Positions 1-7,390 of a DNA stretch of 64,000 nucleotides are shown in pieces; the first letter of the stretch is position 1, and each line of letters starts with the position of its first letter. Source of the stretch: Candidatus Planktophila sp. (GTDB taxonomy: Bacteria > Actinomycetota > Actinomycetes > Nanopelagicales > Nanopelagicaceae); contig JAIOWZ010000002.1 of assembly GCA_021741905.1 (NCBI GenBank), positions 27,012-91,011 of the forward strand, written 5' to 3'. The notes under the pieces are model-generated. The model made no database searches and had not been told where the DNA came from. It worked only from the letters and a program-made list of their open reading frames with translations. Position numbers and translations under genes: made by a program.

Positions 1-100
1 CGATAGCAAGGGCCGCTAGGGAAATTCCTAGAACGATGTAGGCATAGGTCAGGTTTGCTCCGGTCACTTGGACCAGCGATACGGTGCTTGCAGCACGCAT
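1..100 (-). CDS. Partial 5' end of a membrane protein, probably proton-translocating pyrophosphatase
   Basis: The minus strand has an ATG at position 100 preceded by a strong GGAGGAG ribosome site, and it stays open for 33 codons to the window edge. The visible protein has a short polar N-terminus and then a hydrophobic segment containing LTYAYIVLGISLAALAI. This resembles the first membrane helix of actinobacterial membrane pyrophosphatases (HppA), which pump protons using PPi hydrolysis. The catalytic motifs lie outside the window, so the identity rests on N-terminal resemblance only. The reading frame itself is well supported by the ribosome site. Confidence 0.5.
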   Translation of the reverse strand, partial: MRAASTVSLVQVTGANLTYAYIVLGISLAALAI

Positions 101-229
101 AGGTTCTCCTCCATTGGAGTTGTGGCGCCCTAAATCGAGGGTCAGGCGCGAGACTGGTGAAGTGTAGGTCAGGAAGGGCTATTTAAGGCAAATTACACAT
201 ATCTATTACTGCATATTGGGCGTGAAAAT

Positions 230-1093
230 CTATTTCACAGCGCCAGAGGTTAGGCCTCGGATGAAGTATCGCTGCAGGGTAAAAAAGACCAGTAGTGGCA
301 CAGAAAGGCTGATGAAGGATCCAGCGGCAACAGCTTGCCAGCCTTCACCGTACTGGCCAAGCATCGCTAGCAATGTGTAGGTCAGCACTGGGCGTTCGTT
401 GCCAACAAATACGAAAGCAATCAAATAGTCATTCCACACCCACAGGAATTGGAAGATCGCAAAAGAGGCCAACGCTGGCACTGAGATCGGTAGGACTAAC
501 CTCCAAAAAATTGTGAAGTTACTTGCACCATCCACCCGCGCCGCTTCAATAAGGGCATTTGGAATTGTCATCATGTAATTACGCAAAATATAAATAGCAA
601 GCGGCATCGCAAAGGCTGAGTGCACAAACCATGCAGCGGCGTACTGCCCAGAAATTTCAATACCAGTCTTATCGGTAAATGAGATGAACATCTTTAAAAC
701 CGGAACCAAGGCACCTTGGATTGGAACAACGAGTAATCCAATAATTACTGAAAAGAAAAATTCACGACCACGAAATTTTAGAAATGTAAATCCGAACGCT
801 GCATATGCTGCAAACAGAAGGGGTAGAACCGTCGCAGGAATTGTTACCGCCAAAGAAGAGATAAAACTGGCTCCCAATTTATTTTCAGTTAAAACAGTGG
901 TGTAGGAGCTAAGGTCCCAATCTTGCGAAAATGGATTGAGGAATACATCCCACCAACCACTTGTTTGTGCTTCGCCCTTAGCGCGCAATGAGGTAATAAA
1001 CAATCCAACAGTCGGTATTAGCCAAAATGCAGCCAAGATGACCAGCACTACAAATGAGCCGCGGCTCTTTGTTTTTCCCTTTGAATAACTCAT
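230..1093 (-). CDS. Carbohydrate ABC transporter permease, MalG type
   Basis: Inner-membrane permease of a sugar importer of the CUT1 class, 287 residues, with about six hydrophobic segments. The EAA loop that docks the ATPase is visible as EAARVDGASNFTIFWRLVLP near residue 183. Its ATG overlaps the stop of the upstream MalF-type permease (ATGA), so the two are translationally coupled. It is the last gene of the binding protein-permease-permease operon starting at 3471. No ATPase gene is present here, so a shared MsmK/MalK-type ATPase from elsewhere is probably used. The GH32 gene just upstream suggests a fructose-containing oligosaccharide as substrate, which is inference. Confidence 0.9.
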   Translation of the reverse strand: MSYSKGKTKSRGSFVVLVILAAFWLIPTVGLFITSLRAKGEAQTSGWWDVFLNPFSQDWDLSSYTTVLTENKLGASFISSLAVTIPATVLPLLFAAYAAFGFTFLKFRGREFFFSVIIGLLVVPIQGALVPVLKMFISFTDKTGIEISGQYAAAWFVHSAFAMPLAIYILRNYMMTIPNALIEAARVDGASNFTIFWRLVLPISVPALASFAIFQFLWVWNDYLIAFVFVGNERPVLTYTLLAMLGQYGEGWQAVAAGSFISLSVPLLVFFTLQRYFIRGLTSGAVK

Positions 1094-2079
1094 CTGGCGG
1101 CCTCAAACTTTCGATAATGACGAACTTGGTAGAACATCACTGGAATGATCGCAAGAATCAAGATCACTACCGCTGCCATTGCTTTTCCAGTATTTCCGTA
1201 ACTGAAATACTCAAGATAGAAAGTTTGAGCTAAAACTGTGGTGTTGTAATTTCCACCAGTCATAGCCAGAACAATGTCAAAGATCTTCATAGCTCCAATT
1301 AAGACGGTGATAAACACAGCAATAACCGTTGGCCAAATTTGTGGGAGCACAATTTTAAAAAAGATTTGCCCTGTATTAGCCCCGTCAACACGGCCGGCTT
1401 CCAGAGTGTCTTCAGGAACGCTTTTAATTGCAGCTGACAGTAGGACCATGGAATAACCAGCACTGAGCCAAATCAGAATCACCATCAGTAAGAGATTGTT
1501 AAATTTAAATGTTTCAATTTGGAACCAGGCTTGAGGCGAACCGCCTAATTTAATCCAAATATTGTTGAGTAAACCAACTTGGTCTTGACCTTCTGGGGCA
1601 TATGCATAGATGTATCGCCAAATGACAGCCGCGCTCACAAAAGAGATTGTCATCGGCATGAAAAATATTGATTTGAAAATCTTTTCAGATCTGGCACCAA
1701 CATTGTTGGCAAACTGTGCAATCGCTAATCCAATAGAAACGGTTAAGAACGGCACAATTGCAATCCACATTAAGTTGTTGACGACCATCTTTGGGAAATA
1801 CTCTTCGGCAAACAAGTCTTTAAAGTTTTGCAGACCAACCCAGGTGGTTGATCCATCAATCTCTTCCTCCATAAAGCTCAGGCGAATCGATTGAAGTGTC
1901 GGAATTACAATGAAAGCTCCGATTAGAAATAGAACTGGCCCAATGAAAACGTAGGGCTCAACTTTTTTCTTTATTTTTTCAGGAAAGCGGTGAATCAACA
2001 GATTAAGAAGCCAATAAATGAGAGCAGTGATCGCGATACCGGCAATTACAGCCTGTAAAGCGGTCAATAAATCTTTCAT
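1090..2079 (-). CDS. Carbohydrate ABC transporter permease, MalF type
   Basis: First permease of the sugar importer, 329 residues. An N-terminal anchor (residues about 8-30) precedes the core, which begins near EPYVFIGPVLF. The EAA loop reads EAGRVDGANTGQIFFKIVLP near residue 228. The start is an ATG with AGGGAA upstream. It follows the binding-protein gene after a 108-nt gap holding a 16-bp perfect hairpin, and overlaps the next permease by 4 nt. It should pair with the MalG-type subunit to form the translocation pore. Family assignment is firm; the transported sugar is not shown by the sequence. Confidence 0.9.
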   Translation of the reverse strand: MKDLLTALQAVIAGIAITALIYWLLNLLIHRFPEKIKKKVEPYVFIGPVLFLIGAFIVIPTLQSIRLSFMEEEIDGSTTWVGLQNFKDLFAEEYFPKMVVNNLMWIAIVPFLTVSIGLAIAQFANNVGARSEKIFKSIFFMPMTISFVSAAVIWRYIYAYAPEGQDQVGLLNNIWIKLGGSPQAWFQIETFKFNNLLLMVILIWLSAGYSMVLLSAAIKSVPEDTLEAGRVDGANTGQIFFKIVLPQIWPTVIAVFITVLIGAMKIFDIVLAMTGGNYNTTVLAQTFYLEYFSYGNTGKAMAAVVILILAIIPVMFYQVRHYRKFEAAR

Positions 2080-2118
2080 TGGTATTCCCTACATTTGGTT
2101 AAAAAGTAATTCTAGTGC

Positions 2119-2155
2119 AATCAGCGCCAGTGGAAAGAATCCACTGGCGCTGATT
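2119..2155 (-). promoter_or_regulatory. Strong hairpin between binding-protein and permease genes
   Basis: A perfect 16-bp inverted repeat (2119-2134 and 2140-2155) with a 5-nt loop lies between the stop of the sugar-binding protein gene and the first permease. No uridine run follows it directly on the minus strand, so it is unlikely to be a full terminator. In malE-malF and similar operons such structures protect the 3' end of the binding-protein mRNA and lower permease expression. The same role is inferred here. Confidence 0.75.
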
Positions 2156-2187
2156 ATTACACTCTGGTTTTAGCTAAAGCTAAATGC

Positions 2188-3471
2188 TTAAGCCTTTTTC
2201 CATGAAGCATCAATTGCATCAAATGCCTGCTTTTGAGTCTTCTTGCCTGCGATCCAGTTTGTTAGTTCGGTCCACTCAGTTGCGTTAACAACTGCTGGAG
2301 CTAGATCTGAACCATCAAATCCGAACAACTTTGCTGTTGAAAGAATTCCAGCAATGTTCTTTGTAATTGGGTTCTTGTAACCAGCACTTGGGAATGTCTT
2401 GTGTGCTGATAGGTATGAAGGATATGTAGCAAGCATTGCGCCTTTACCTAGCTTGTCAGAAAGGATGAAGTTAAGAACCTTCTGAGTTGCTGGGTTTGCA
2501 TCAAATGCTGCAGCTAGATCTCCGCCACCGAGAACGGCATCAGTTGTTCCAGCTGGTGCTGGAAGCTTGAATACGCCTACGCGTGTGAAGTTATTTGCCT
2601 TGTACTCAGCCTTGACTGCATCAGGGAAGAAGTCAGTGATAAATGAGCCTTGACGCATCATGAAGCACTTGTTCTTATCTGTTGCGAATAGGTTAGCTGT
2701 TGCACCAAAGCCTGTAGCTGCAATTGCCTTACCGCCACCGTTTACGTTACCTGGTGTTAGTGCAACTTCTGCAAACTTCTTTGCGGCCTTCTGAACTGTT
2801 GGTGATGACCAAGCAAGCTTGCCCTTCCACCATGCTGTGTATTCAGCTTCTCCGCCGTAGCGAAGTACGTACTCTTCCATCCAGTCAGTTGCAGCCCAAC
2901 CTGTTGCGCCACCTGACTCAATACCGATGCACCATGGGTATCCAAGCTTCTTTGTCTTGATTGTGTTTGTCAGCTTTGTCATTTCTGCATCTGTCTTTGG
3001 AACAGTTAATCCTGCAGCCTTGAAGTTTGCTGGGTTGTACCAAACAAGTGACTTAACGTTTGCAGAAACTGGAAGACCGTAAGTCTTTCCACCCTTAGTT
3101 GCTAAACCAGCCCATCCTGGAACGAGAGTCTTCTTGATTCCTGCTAGATCAACTGACTTCAATGAGTCGATTGGTTCTAGAACAGATGAGTACTCAAGCA
3201 ATCCGCCTGGCTGTGGCCACATTCCGATGTTTGGAGCCTGTCCTGCCTTTACCTTTACACGAATATCTGTGTCATAGGCAGCAAGAGTTGTGTAAGTAAT
3301 TTTGATTCCGTTTGCTGCACCGAATGCATCAAGCTCAGCTTGGAAGCCTTTAGCTTGATCTCCGCCGAAGCCACCAAAAATAGTAACTTCTTCAGCAGCG
3401 TTTGCTGATGGTAGAACAGCAACTGATGCTGCTACCGCAACTGCAATAAATGCAGCGCTAATTTTCTTCAT
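2188..3471 (-). CDS. Extracellular sugar-binding protein of ABC importer
   Basis: Family 1 extracellular solute-binding protein, 427 residues from the chosen ATG. That ATG starts a typical Sec signal peptide (MKKISAAFIAVAVAASVAV, ending near NAAEEV) and has AAAGGA upstream. A start 14 codons further upstream is possible but would put CTLRTLSKG in front of the signal peptide. The mature protein has the CUT1 pattern: VTIFGGFGGD at the N-terminus, a hinge near NVKSLVWYNP and an aromatic-rich ligand face. It should capture an oligosaccharide outside the membrane for the two permeases downstream. The lack of a lipobox cysteine after the signal is notable for a Gram-positive lineage. Confidence 0.9.
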   Translation of the reverse strand: MKKISAAFIAVAVAASVAVLPSANAAEEVTIFGGFGGDQAKGFQAELDAFGAANGIKITYTTLAAYDTDIRVKVKAGQAPNIGMWPQPGGLLEYSSVLEPIDSLKSVDLAGIKKTLVPGWAGLATKGGKTYGLPVSANVKSLVWYNPANFKAAGLTVPKTDAEMTKLTNTIKTKKLGYPWCIGIESGGATGWAATDWMEEYVLRYGGEAEYTAWWKGKLAWSSPTVQKAAKKFAEVALTPGNVNGGGKAIAATGFGATANLFATDKNKCFMMRQGSFITDFFPDAVKAEYKANNFTRVGVFKLPAPAGTTDAVLGGGDLAAAFDANPATQKVLNFILSDKLGKGAMLATYPSYLSAHKTFPSAGYKNPITKNIAGILSTAKLFGFDGSDLAPAVVNATEWTELTNWIAGKKTQKQAFDAIDASWKKA

Positions 3472-3655
3472 GAAGATTCCTTTCGAAAGGGTACGAAGCG
3501 TACAAAGGCACACCTCATCGGAGCGAAAATTACTAGGTCAGGCACGGCAGTTGAAGCCAAATGCGGTAACGCTTTGCCAAAGATTTAGGGGGTTTTTTGC
3601 AGTTTTTTACAGTGCCCCTTGAGCGTAAAAGGGTGCAAAATCGTGTCGTTTTTGC
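3472..3655 (-). promoter_or_regulatory. Control region of the sugar importer, possible LacI-type operator
   Basis: This 184-nt gap lies between the GH32 gene and the binding-protein gene, both on the minus strand. It contains an imperfect inverted repeat, GGTAACGCTTTGCC at 3565-3578, similar in size to LacI-family operators, and T/A runs at 3590-3620. I could not place a convincing -35/-10 pair. Whether GH32 and the transporter are one transcript or two is open. Confidence 0.35.
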
Positions 3656-4837
3656 CTAAATTCTGACTAGTTCGCGATTGGTACCTGGGGGAGGAAATAC
3701 CGAAAGGGTAATCACCCTGATTCCATCCCCAGTGAACAGTTCAATGGAGGATTGGTCTACAACAACCTTTAGATGCAACGTATCTGAATCAACTTCATAC
3801 GGTGCTTCGAATTGATCAATGAAAACAACTTTTGTGTCGGCGTTATAACCAACTTCAACAAATCCTTGCCAACCAACAACACCTGTATATGGCATTGGCG
3901 ATTTAATTTCATAGGTTAGTGAACACAATGGTTGTTGAGTAACAAAGATTTCATCGCCGTATACAGCTAATCCTAATTCTCGCGGAATAGTCATCGCATT
4001 TGTCCATGATGTTTCCGGATGTTCTTTAATAAATTCCCAATTGGCCATCCAGCCAATAAGAATTCTTTTTCCATTTGGTTCATTATTGAAAGTTACGCCG
4101 GCGTAATTATCTTTTCCATAATCTAACCAACGAGGTTCATCGGTTGAATACATGGGAGTAAATATTGTTCCGTCAAAATCTCCAATGAAGTATTGAGTTC
4201 CTGATCCATACAAACCTCCTGGATTGAGTGAGACCAATAAAATCCAGTACTCCTTGCCCTCTAAGGTTAATGGAAATAGATCAGGGCACTCCCATACGCC
4301 ACCAATAGCTGCTGCTGGTCCGAAGTCACTTAAGTGTTGCCAGGTAATTAAATCTAGGGATTTGTAGAAAGAGACTTTGTGATCCCAAGGTTGGACAGCA
4401 CACATAATCCAGTGATCTTCATACTTAAATACTTTTGGATCTCTAAAATCTTTTTTGTTTTCATCAAGAACAGGATTATTGTCATACTTCACAAAGGTCC
4501 GGCCGTTGTCAGTGCTACGTGCAATGCATTGTGATTGATTTGTTTCTGTGTGTCGTGTGTAAAACGCGACTATCTCATCACCGATGCTGACTGCGCTTCC
4601 GGAAAATATTGCACCGTCATCACTTTCGGCAATTGCTACAGGTAACTCTTCCCACTGTATTAAGTCTTGGCTTACCGCATGGCCCCAGGACATATGTTTC
4701 CACTGTGTTCCAAAAGGGTTGTGTTGAAAAAATAGGTGGTACTCACCCTTATGCCACACCAAGCCATTGGGATCATTCATCCAATTTTTCGCAGGGGTGA
4801 AGTGCAAGCGTGGGCGATACTCACGGTCTAGTGACAC
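3656..4837 (-). CDS. GH32 glycoside hydrolase (beta-fructosidase / sucrose hydrolase)
   Basis: Hydrolyses beta-fructofuranosyl bonds as in sucrose or short fructans. The family 32 motifs are in order: WMNDPNG (nucleophile Asp about residue 22), FRDPKVF with the transition-state Asp, and WECPDLF with the acid/base Glu. At 393 residues it has the five-blade propeller and only a short C-terminal beta-sandwich, less than the usual 480-500. No signal peptide is seen, so it is probably cytoplasmic and acts on imported sugar. The GTG at 4837 was chosen because TATGCT lies 6 nt upstream and the next start, ATG at 4867, overlaps the divergent DedA start. The sugar importer lies downstream on the same strand. 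Confidence 0.88.
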   Translation of the reverse strand: MSLDREYRPRLHFTPAKNWMNDPNGLVWHKGEYHLFFQHNPFGTQWKHMSWGHAVSQDLIQWEELPVAIAESDDGAIFSGSAVSIGDEIVAFYTRHTETNQSQCIARSTDNGRTFVKYDNNPVLDENKKDFRDPKVFKYEDHWIMCAVQPWDHKVSFYKSLDLITWQHLSDFGPAAAIGGVWECPDLFPLTLEGKEYWILLVSLNPGGLYGSGTQYFIGDFDGTIFTPMYSTDEPRWLDYGKDNYAGVTFNNEPNGKRILIGWMANWEFIKEHPETSWTNAMTIPRELGLAVYGDEIFVTQQPLCSLTYEIKSPMPYTGVVGWQGFVEVGYNADTKVVFIDQFEAPYEVDSDTLHLKVVVDQSSIELFTGDGIRVITLSVFPPPGTNRELVRI

Positions 4838-4865
4838 GGCGGAAGCATAGGCTAGCCTGCGCGAC
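4838..4865. promoter_or_regulatory. Overlapping divergent leaderless promoters for GH32 and DedA genes
   Basis: Two -10-like elements sit back to back. TATGCT on the minus strand (4844-4849) is 6 nt before the GTG of the GH32 gene. TAGCCT on the plus strand (4853-4858) is 7 nt before the ATG of the DedA gene. Neither start has a Shine-Dalgarno sequence. The spacing puts each transcription start at the first base of the start codon, and the two polymerases could hardly bind at once. Confidence 0.5.
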
Positions 4866-5504
4866 ATGAACCTCTTTGATGCCAATTCAATCGTTGGTGA
4901 TCTGGGCCTAGCCGGAGTTCTGGCCATCATCTTCGCCGAAACTGGTCTGCTAGTCGGTCTAGCTTTCCCAGGTGACTCCTTGCTCTTCATTGCAGGAGTT
5001 GCTGCATCAGGTTCAGGTACTGCAATTTTGGGTAACGCCTCTTTAGACCCAGTTTTATTATTTGTGCTTTCACCATTTGCCGCGATTTTTGGAAGTGTAG
5101 TTGGCTACTGGTTTGGTGAAAAATATGGCAAGAAGTTATTTGATAAACCAGATGGAAGAATCTTTAATCATCAAAAGGTTGTTGCCACAGAAAAATGGCT
5201 CACTAAATACGGAATTGGTAAAGCGCTTGTTTTAGCTCGCTTTGTTCCATTTGTTCGCACACTGATTAATCCGATGTGCGGAATTATTGGTGTTCCAAAG
5301 AAAACTTTTATGATCTGGAATACGGTCGGAGCCTTAATATGGACGCAAGGCGTTATCGGTTTGGGATTTATTCTAGGCGATGTTCTAGAAGGTTCAGTTG
5401 ATAAGTACCTGTTGCCAGTTATTGGACTTATCGTTTTTGTAAGTCTTGTTCCAGTACTTTTTGAACTTTTTAGAGAGTGGCAATCAAAGCGCTTTAAAAA
5501 CTAA
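4866..5504 (+). CDS. DedA-family membrane protein
   Basis: DedA proteins are SNARE-associated/VTT-domain membrane proteins linked to lipid flipping (undecaprenyl phosphate or phosphatidylethanolamine in characterised members) and membrane homeostasis. This one has 212 residues with the family features: a re-entrant hairpin near GLLVGLAFPGDSLLF (residues about 27-42), the glycine-rich VVGYWFGEKYG segment, and the arginine motif ARFVPFVRTLINPMCGI near residue 125. About four to five hydrophobic segments are visible. The ATG is probably leaderless (TAGCCT 7 nt upstream). It ends one base before the convergent pyrE gene. The substrate cannot be read from sequence. Confidence 0.9.
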   Translation: MNLFDANSIVGDLGLAGVLAIIFAETGLLVGLAFPGDSLLFIAGVAASGSGTAILGNASLDPVLLFVLSPFAAIFGSVVGYWFGEKYGKKLFDKPDGRIFNHQKVVATEKWLTKYGIGKALVLARFVPFVRTLINPMCGIIGVPKKTFMIWNTVGALIWTQGVIGLGFILGDVLEGSVDKYLLPVIGLIVFVSLVPVLFELFREWQSKRFKN

Positions 5505-6038
5505 TTAAAGACCTAAATCTGCTAACTGATATGCCGCGCGGTATTCATAGCCTGCCTCTTTAATCTTTGGTTCTGCGCCCCGTTCGACAATTACTGCAAC
5601 GCCAACAACAATTGCACCAGCTTCGACTAAAGCCTCAACCGCAGTTAGAACTGATCCGCCTGTTGTTGATGTGTCCTCAACTGCTAAAACGCGCTTGCCC
5701 CTAACATCAGGGCCTTCGATTCTGCGTTGTAGGCCATGTGCTTTTTCAGCTTTGCGCACTACAAATGCATCAATCTTTTTTCCTTGTGATGCCGCCACAT
5801 GCATCATCGCTACTGCAACAGGATCTGCGCCAAGTGTTAATCCACCAACTGCTTCATAATCAAGATCTTTGGTTAGATCCAACATCACTTGACCAACTAG
5901 CGGGGCTGCCTGTGAATCTAATGTGACTCGGCGCAGATCTACATAGTAATCAGCCTCTTTACCGCTGGAGAGAATGACTTTTCCATGCACAACGGCCTTA
6001 GAAAGAATCTGTTCTCTTAGAGTTTCATGTGAATTCAT
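5505..6038 (-). CDS. pyrE: Orotate phosphoribosyltransferase
   Basis: Converts orotate and PRPP to OMP in pyrimidine synthesis. The 177-residue length is typical of the shorter bacterial OPRTs. The PRPP-binding motif is VLAVEDTSTTGGS near residue 117, and the KAHGLQRRIEG segment around residue 95 matches the catalytic loop. The gene stands alone, convergent with the DedA gene and divergent from the DUF1800 gene. The ATG at 6038 is preceded by TAAGGT at a 6-nt spacing and no Shine-Dalgarno sequence, consistent with leaderless transcription. No other pyrimidine genes are nearby. Confidence 0.95.
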   Translation of the reverse strand: MNSHETLREQILSKAVVHGKVILSSGKEADYYVDLRRVTLDSQAAPLVGQVMLDLTKDLDYEAVGGLTLGADPVAVAMMHVAASQGKKIDAFVVRKAEKAHGLQRRIEGPDVRGKRVLAVEDTSTTGGSVLTAVEALVEAGAIVVGVAVIVERGAEPKIKEAGYEYRAAYQLADLGL

Positions 6039-6076
6039 GCTTTAACCTTACCGCGATGGTCAAACATCTCTACATT
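6039..6076. promoter_or_regulatory. Divergent leaderless promoters for pyrE and DUF1800 genes
   Basis: On the minus strand TAAGGT (6045-6050) lies 6 nt upstream of the pyrE ATG. On the plus strand TACATT (6071-6076) lies 6 nt upstream of the ATG at 6083. Both fit a TAnnnT -10 element placed so that the mRNA begins at the start codon. No ribosome-binding sequence is seen at either start. Confidence 0.55.
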
Positions 6077-6082
6077 ATGGGG

Positions 6083-7381
6083 ATGAACGCGCAACGGTTA
6101 GAGACCTCACGATTACTGCAACGCTTTGGCTTTGGACCTCGCCCAGGTGAATATGCGCAAGCTATCAAAGACGGTGTTGAAGCAACTCGTGCCAAGGTTT
6201 TAACTGTCCCAGCTAATGATGCTGGAGCTGCAAAAGTTGCTGAACCTGGAATTACTGATTTAGGAAAGCGTCCTGCTGCTAACTCAGCGGAAATTGTCCC
6301 ATTTTCAATTGCTATGAGAAATCAAACTCAGCAAATGTCACTGTGGTGGCTAGATCGCATGGCGATGAGCGATCATGGTTTAACAGAACGAATGACATGG
6401 TTTTGGCATGGGCACTGGGCAACCTCGATTCAAAAAATTAATTATGCGATGCCTATGTTTAAGCAGAATAAAACCTTGCGCGATAACTGTCTAGGTAACT
6501 TTAAAACAATGTCGCGCGCCATGATTAATGATGGTGCATTGCAGTATTGGTTAGATGGTCAAGACAGTACGTTGAAATCGCCTAATGAAAATTTAGGGCG
6601 CGAACTAATGGAGCTCTTCGTCTTAGGTGTTGATCGGTACACAGAAGATGATGTAAAGGGTGCTGCTCGTGCACTAACTGGTTATCAAGTTGTTAATTCT
6701 GCGGGAACGGTCTTGTTTAATCCAAAACGCCATGACCCAAATCCAATAACTATTCTTGGGGCAACACAACCATTTAATGGCGAACAACTTTCGGATTTCT
6801 TAGTGGCGCGCGAAGATAATGCAACCTTTATCGCAGAACGTTTGTGGTACCGATTCATTTCAAGTACTGAAGCTATGCCAGCAACTTTTTCTGCCAAGAG
6901 CGCCTTTGCTGGTCGAGATATTGCTGCAGCGGTCAAAGCGATGGCAAGTGATCCAGCGATGAGTGATTCTAAAAATGACATGGTGAAAGCTCCTTTGGAA
7001 TGGTTTATCGCAGCATGTAGAGCCCTGGAGTTAACTCCATCAACTCTGAAGACACCTGGACAGCTGTTTAATTACTTGGACAAGTTAGGCCAAGTGCCAT
7101 TTGCCCCCCCAAATGTTGGTGGTTGGCCTGCAGCTGAGGCGTGGTTGTCCTCTGCAACGGCCCAGTACCGAATCGCATTTGCAACTTGGTTAGTAAAGCA
7201 AAGTGAATTGCGAGCACTTAACGAGATTCCGGTTGGATTACGAGTTGTTAAAAGTGCCGATTGGTTAGGTGTGGCTGAATGGAGTCCTCGTACTCAATCA
7301 ACATTGCGTGCATCGCTGGCGGATCCTGCGCAGTTTGCTTTGCTTGCATTGTGTAGCCCTGAATTTATCGTGAGTGCATAG
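6083..7381 (+). CDS. DUF1800 family protein
   Basis: Uncharacterised family usually encoded beside DUF1501 proteins, as here. The 432-residue product has the family's TERMTWFWHGHWATS block (residues about 95-110), the NENLGRELMELFVLG block near 170 and the PPNVGGWPAAEAW block near 345. No signal peptide or membrane segment is visible in the chosen form. The ATG at 6083 is preferred to upstream codons at 6029 and 6077 because TACATT lies 6 nt before it and an upstream start would overlap pyrE. The stop is 9 nt before the DUF1501 start. Function is unknown; export as a complex with the Tat-targeted partner is a possibility. Confidence 0.85.
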   Translation: MNAQRLETSRLLQRFGFGPRPGEYAQAIKDGVEATRAKVLTVPANDAGAAKVAEPGITDLGKRPAANSAEIVPFSIAMRNQTQQMSLWWLDRMAMSDHGLTERMTWFWHGHWATSIQKINYAMPMFKQNKTLRDNCLGNFKTMSRAMINDGALQYWLDGQDSTLKSPNENLGRELMELFVLGVDRYTEDDVKGAARALTGYQVVNSAGTVLFNPKRHDPNPITILGATQPFNGEQLSDFLVAREDNATFIAERLWYRFISSTEAMPATFSAKSAFAGRDIAAAVKAMASDPAMSDSKNDMVKAPLEWFIAACRALELTPSTLKTPGQLFNYLDKLGQVPFAPPNVGGWPAAEAWLSSATAQYRIAFATWLVKQSELRALNEIPVGLRVVKSADWLGVAEWSPRTQSTLRASLADPAQFALLALCSPEFIVSA

Positions 7382-7390
7382 GAGGCGACC

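Noticed and set aside
4838-4990. Longer GH32 reading frame starting at 4990 or 4867
   Set aside because: It would run through the start of the divergent DedA gene, and the added residues are Arg/Ser/Pro-rich with no family match. The GTG at 4837 has a suitably placed -10 element.
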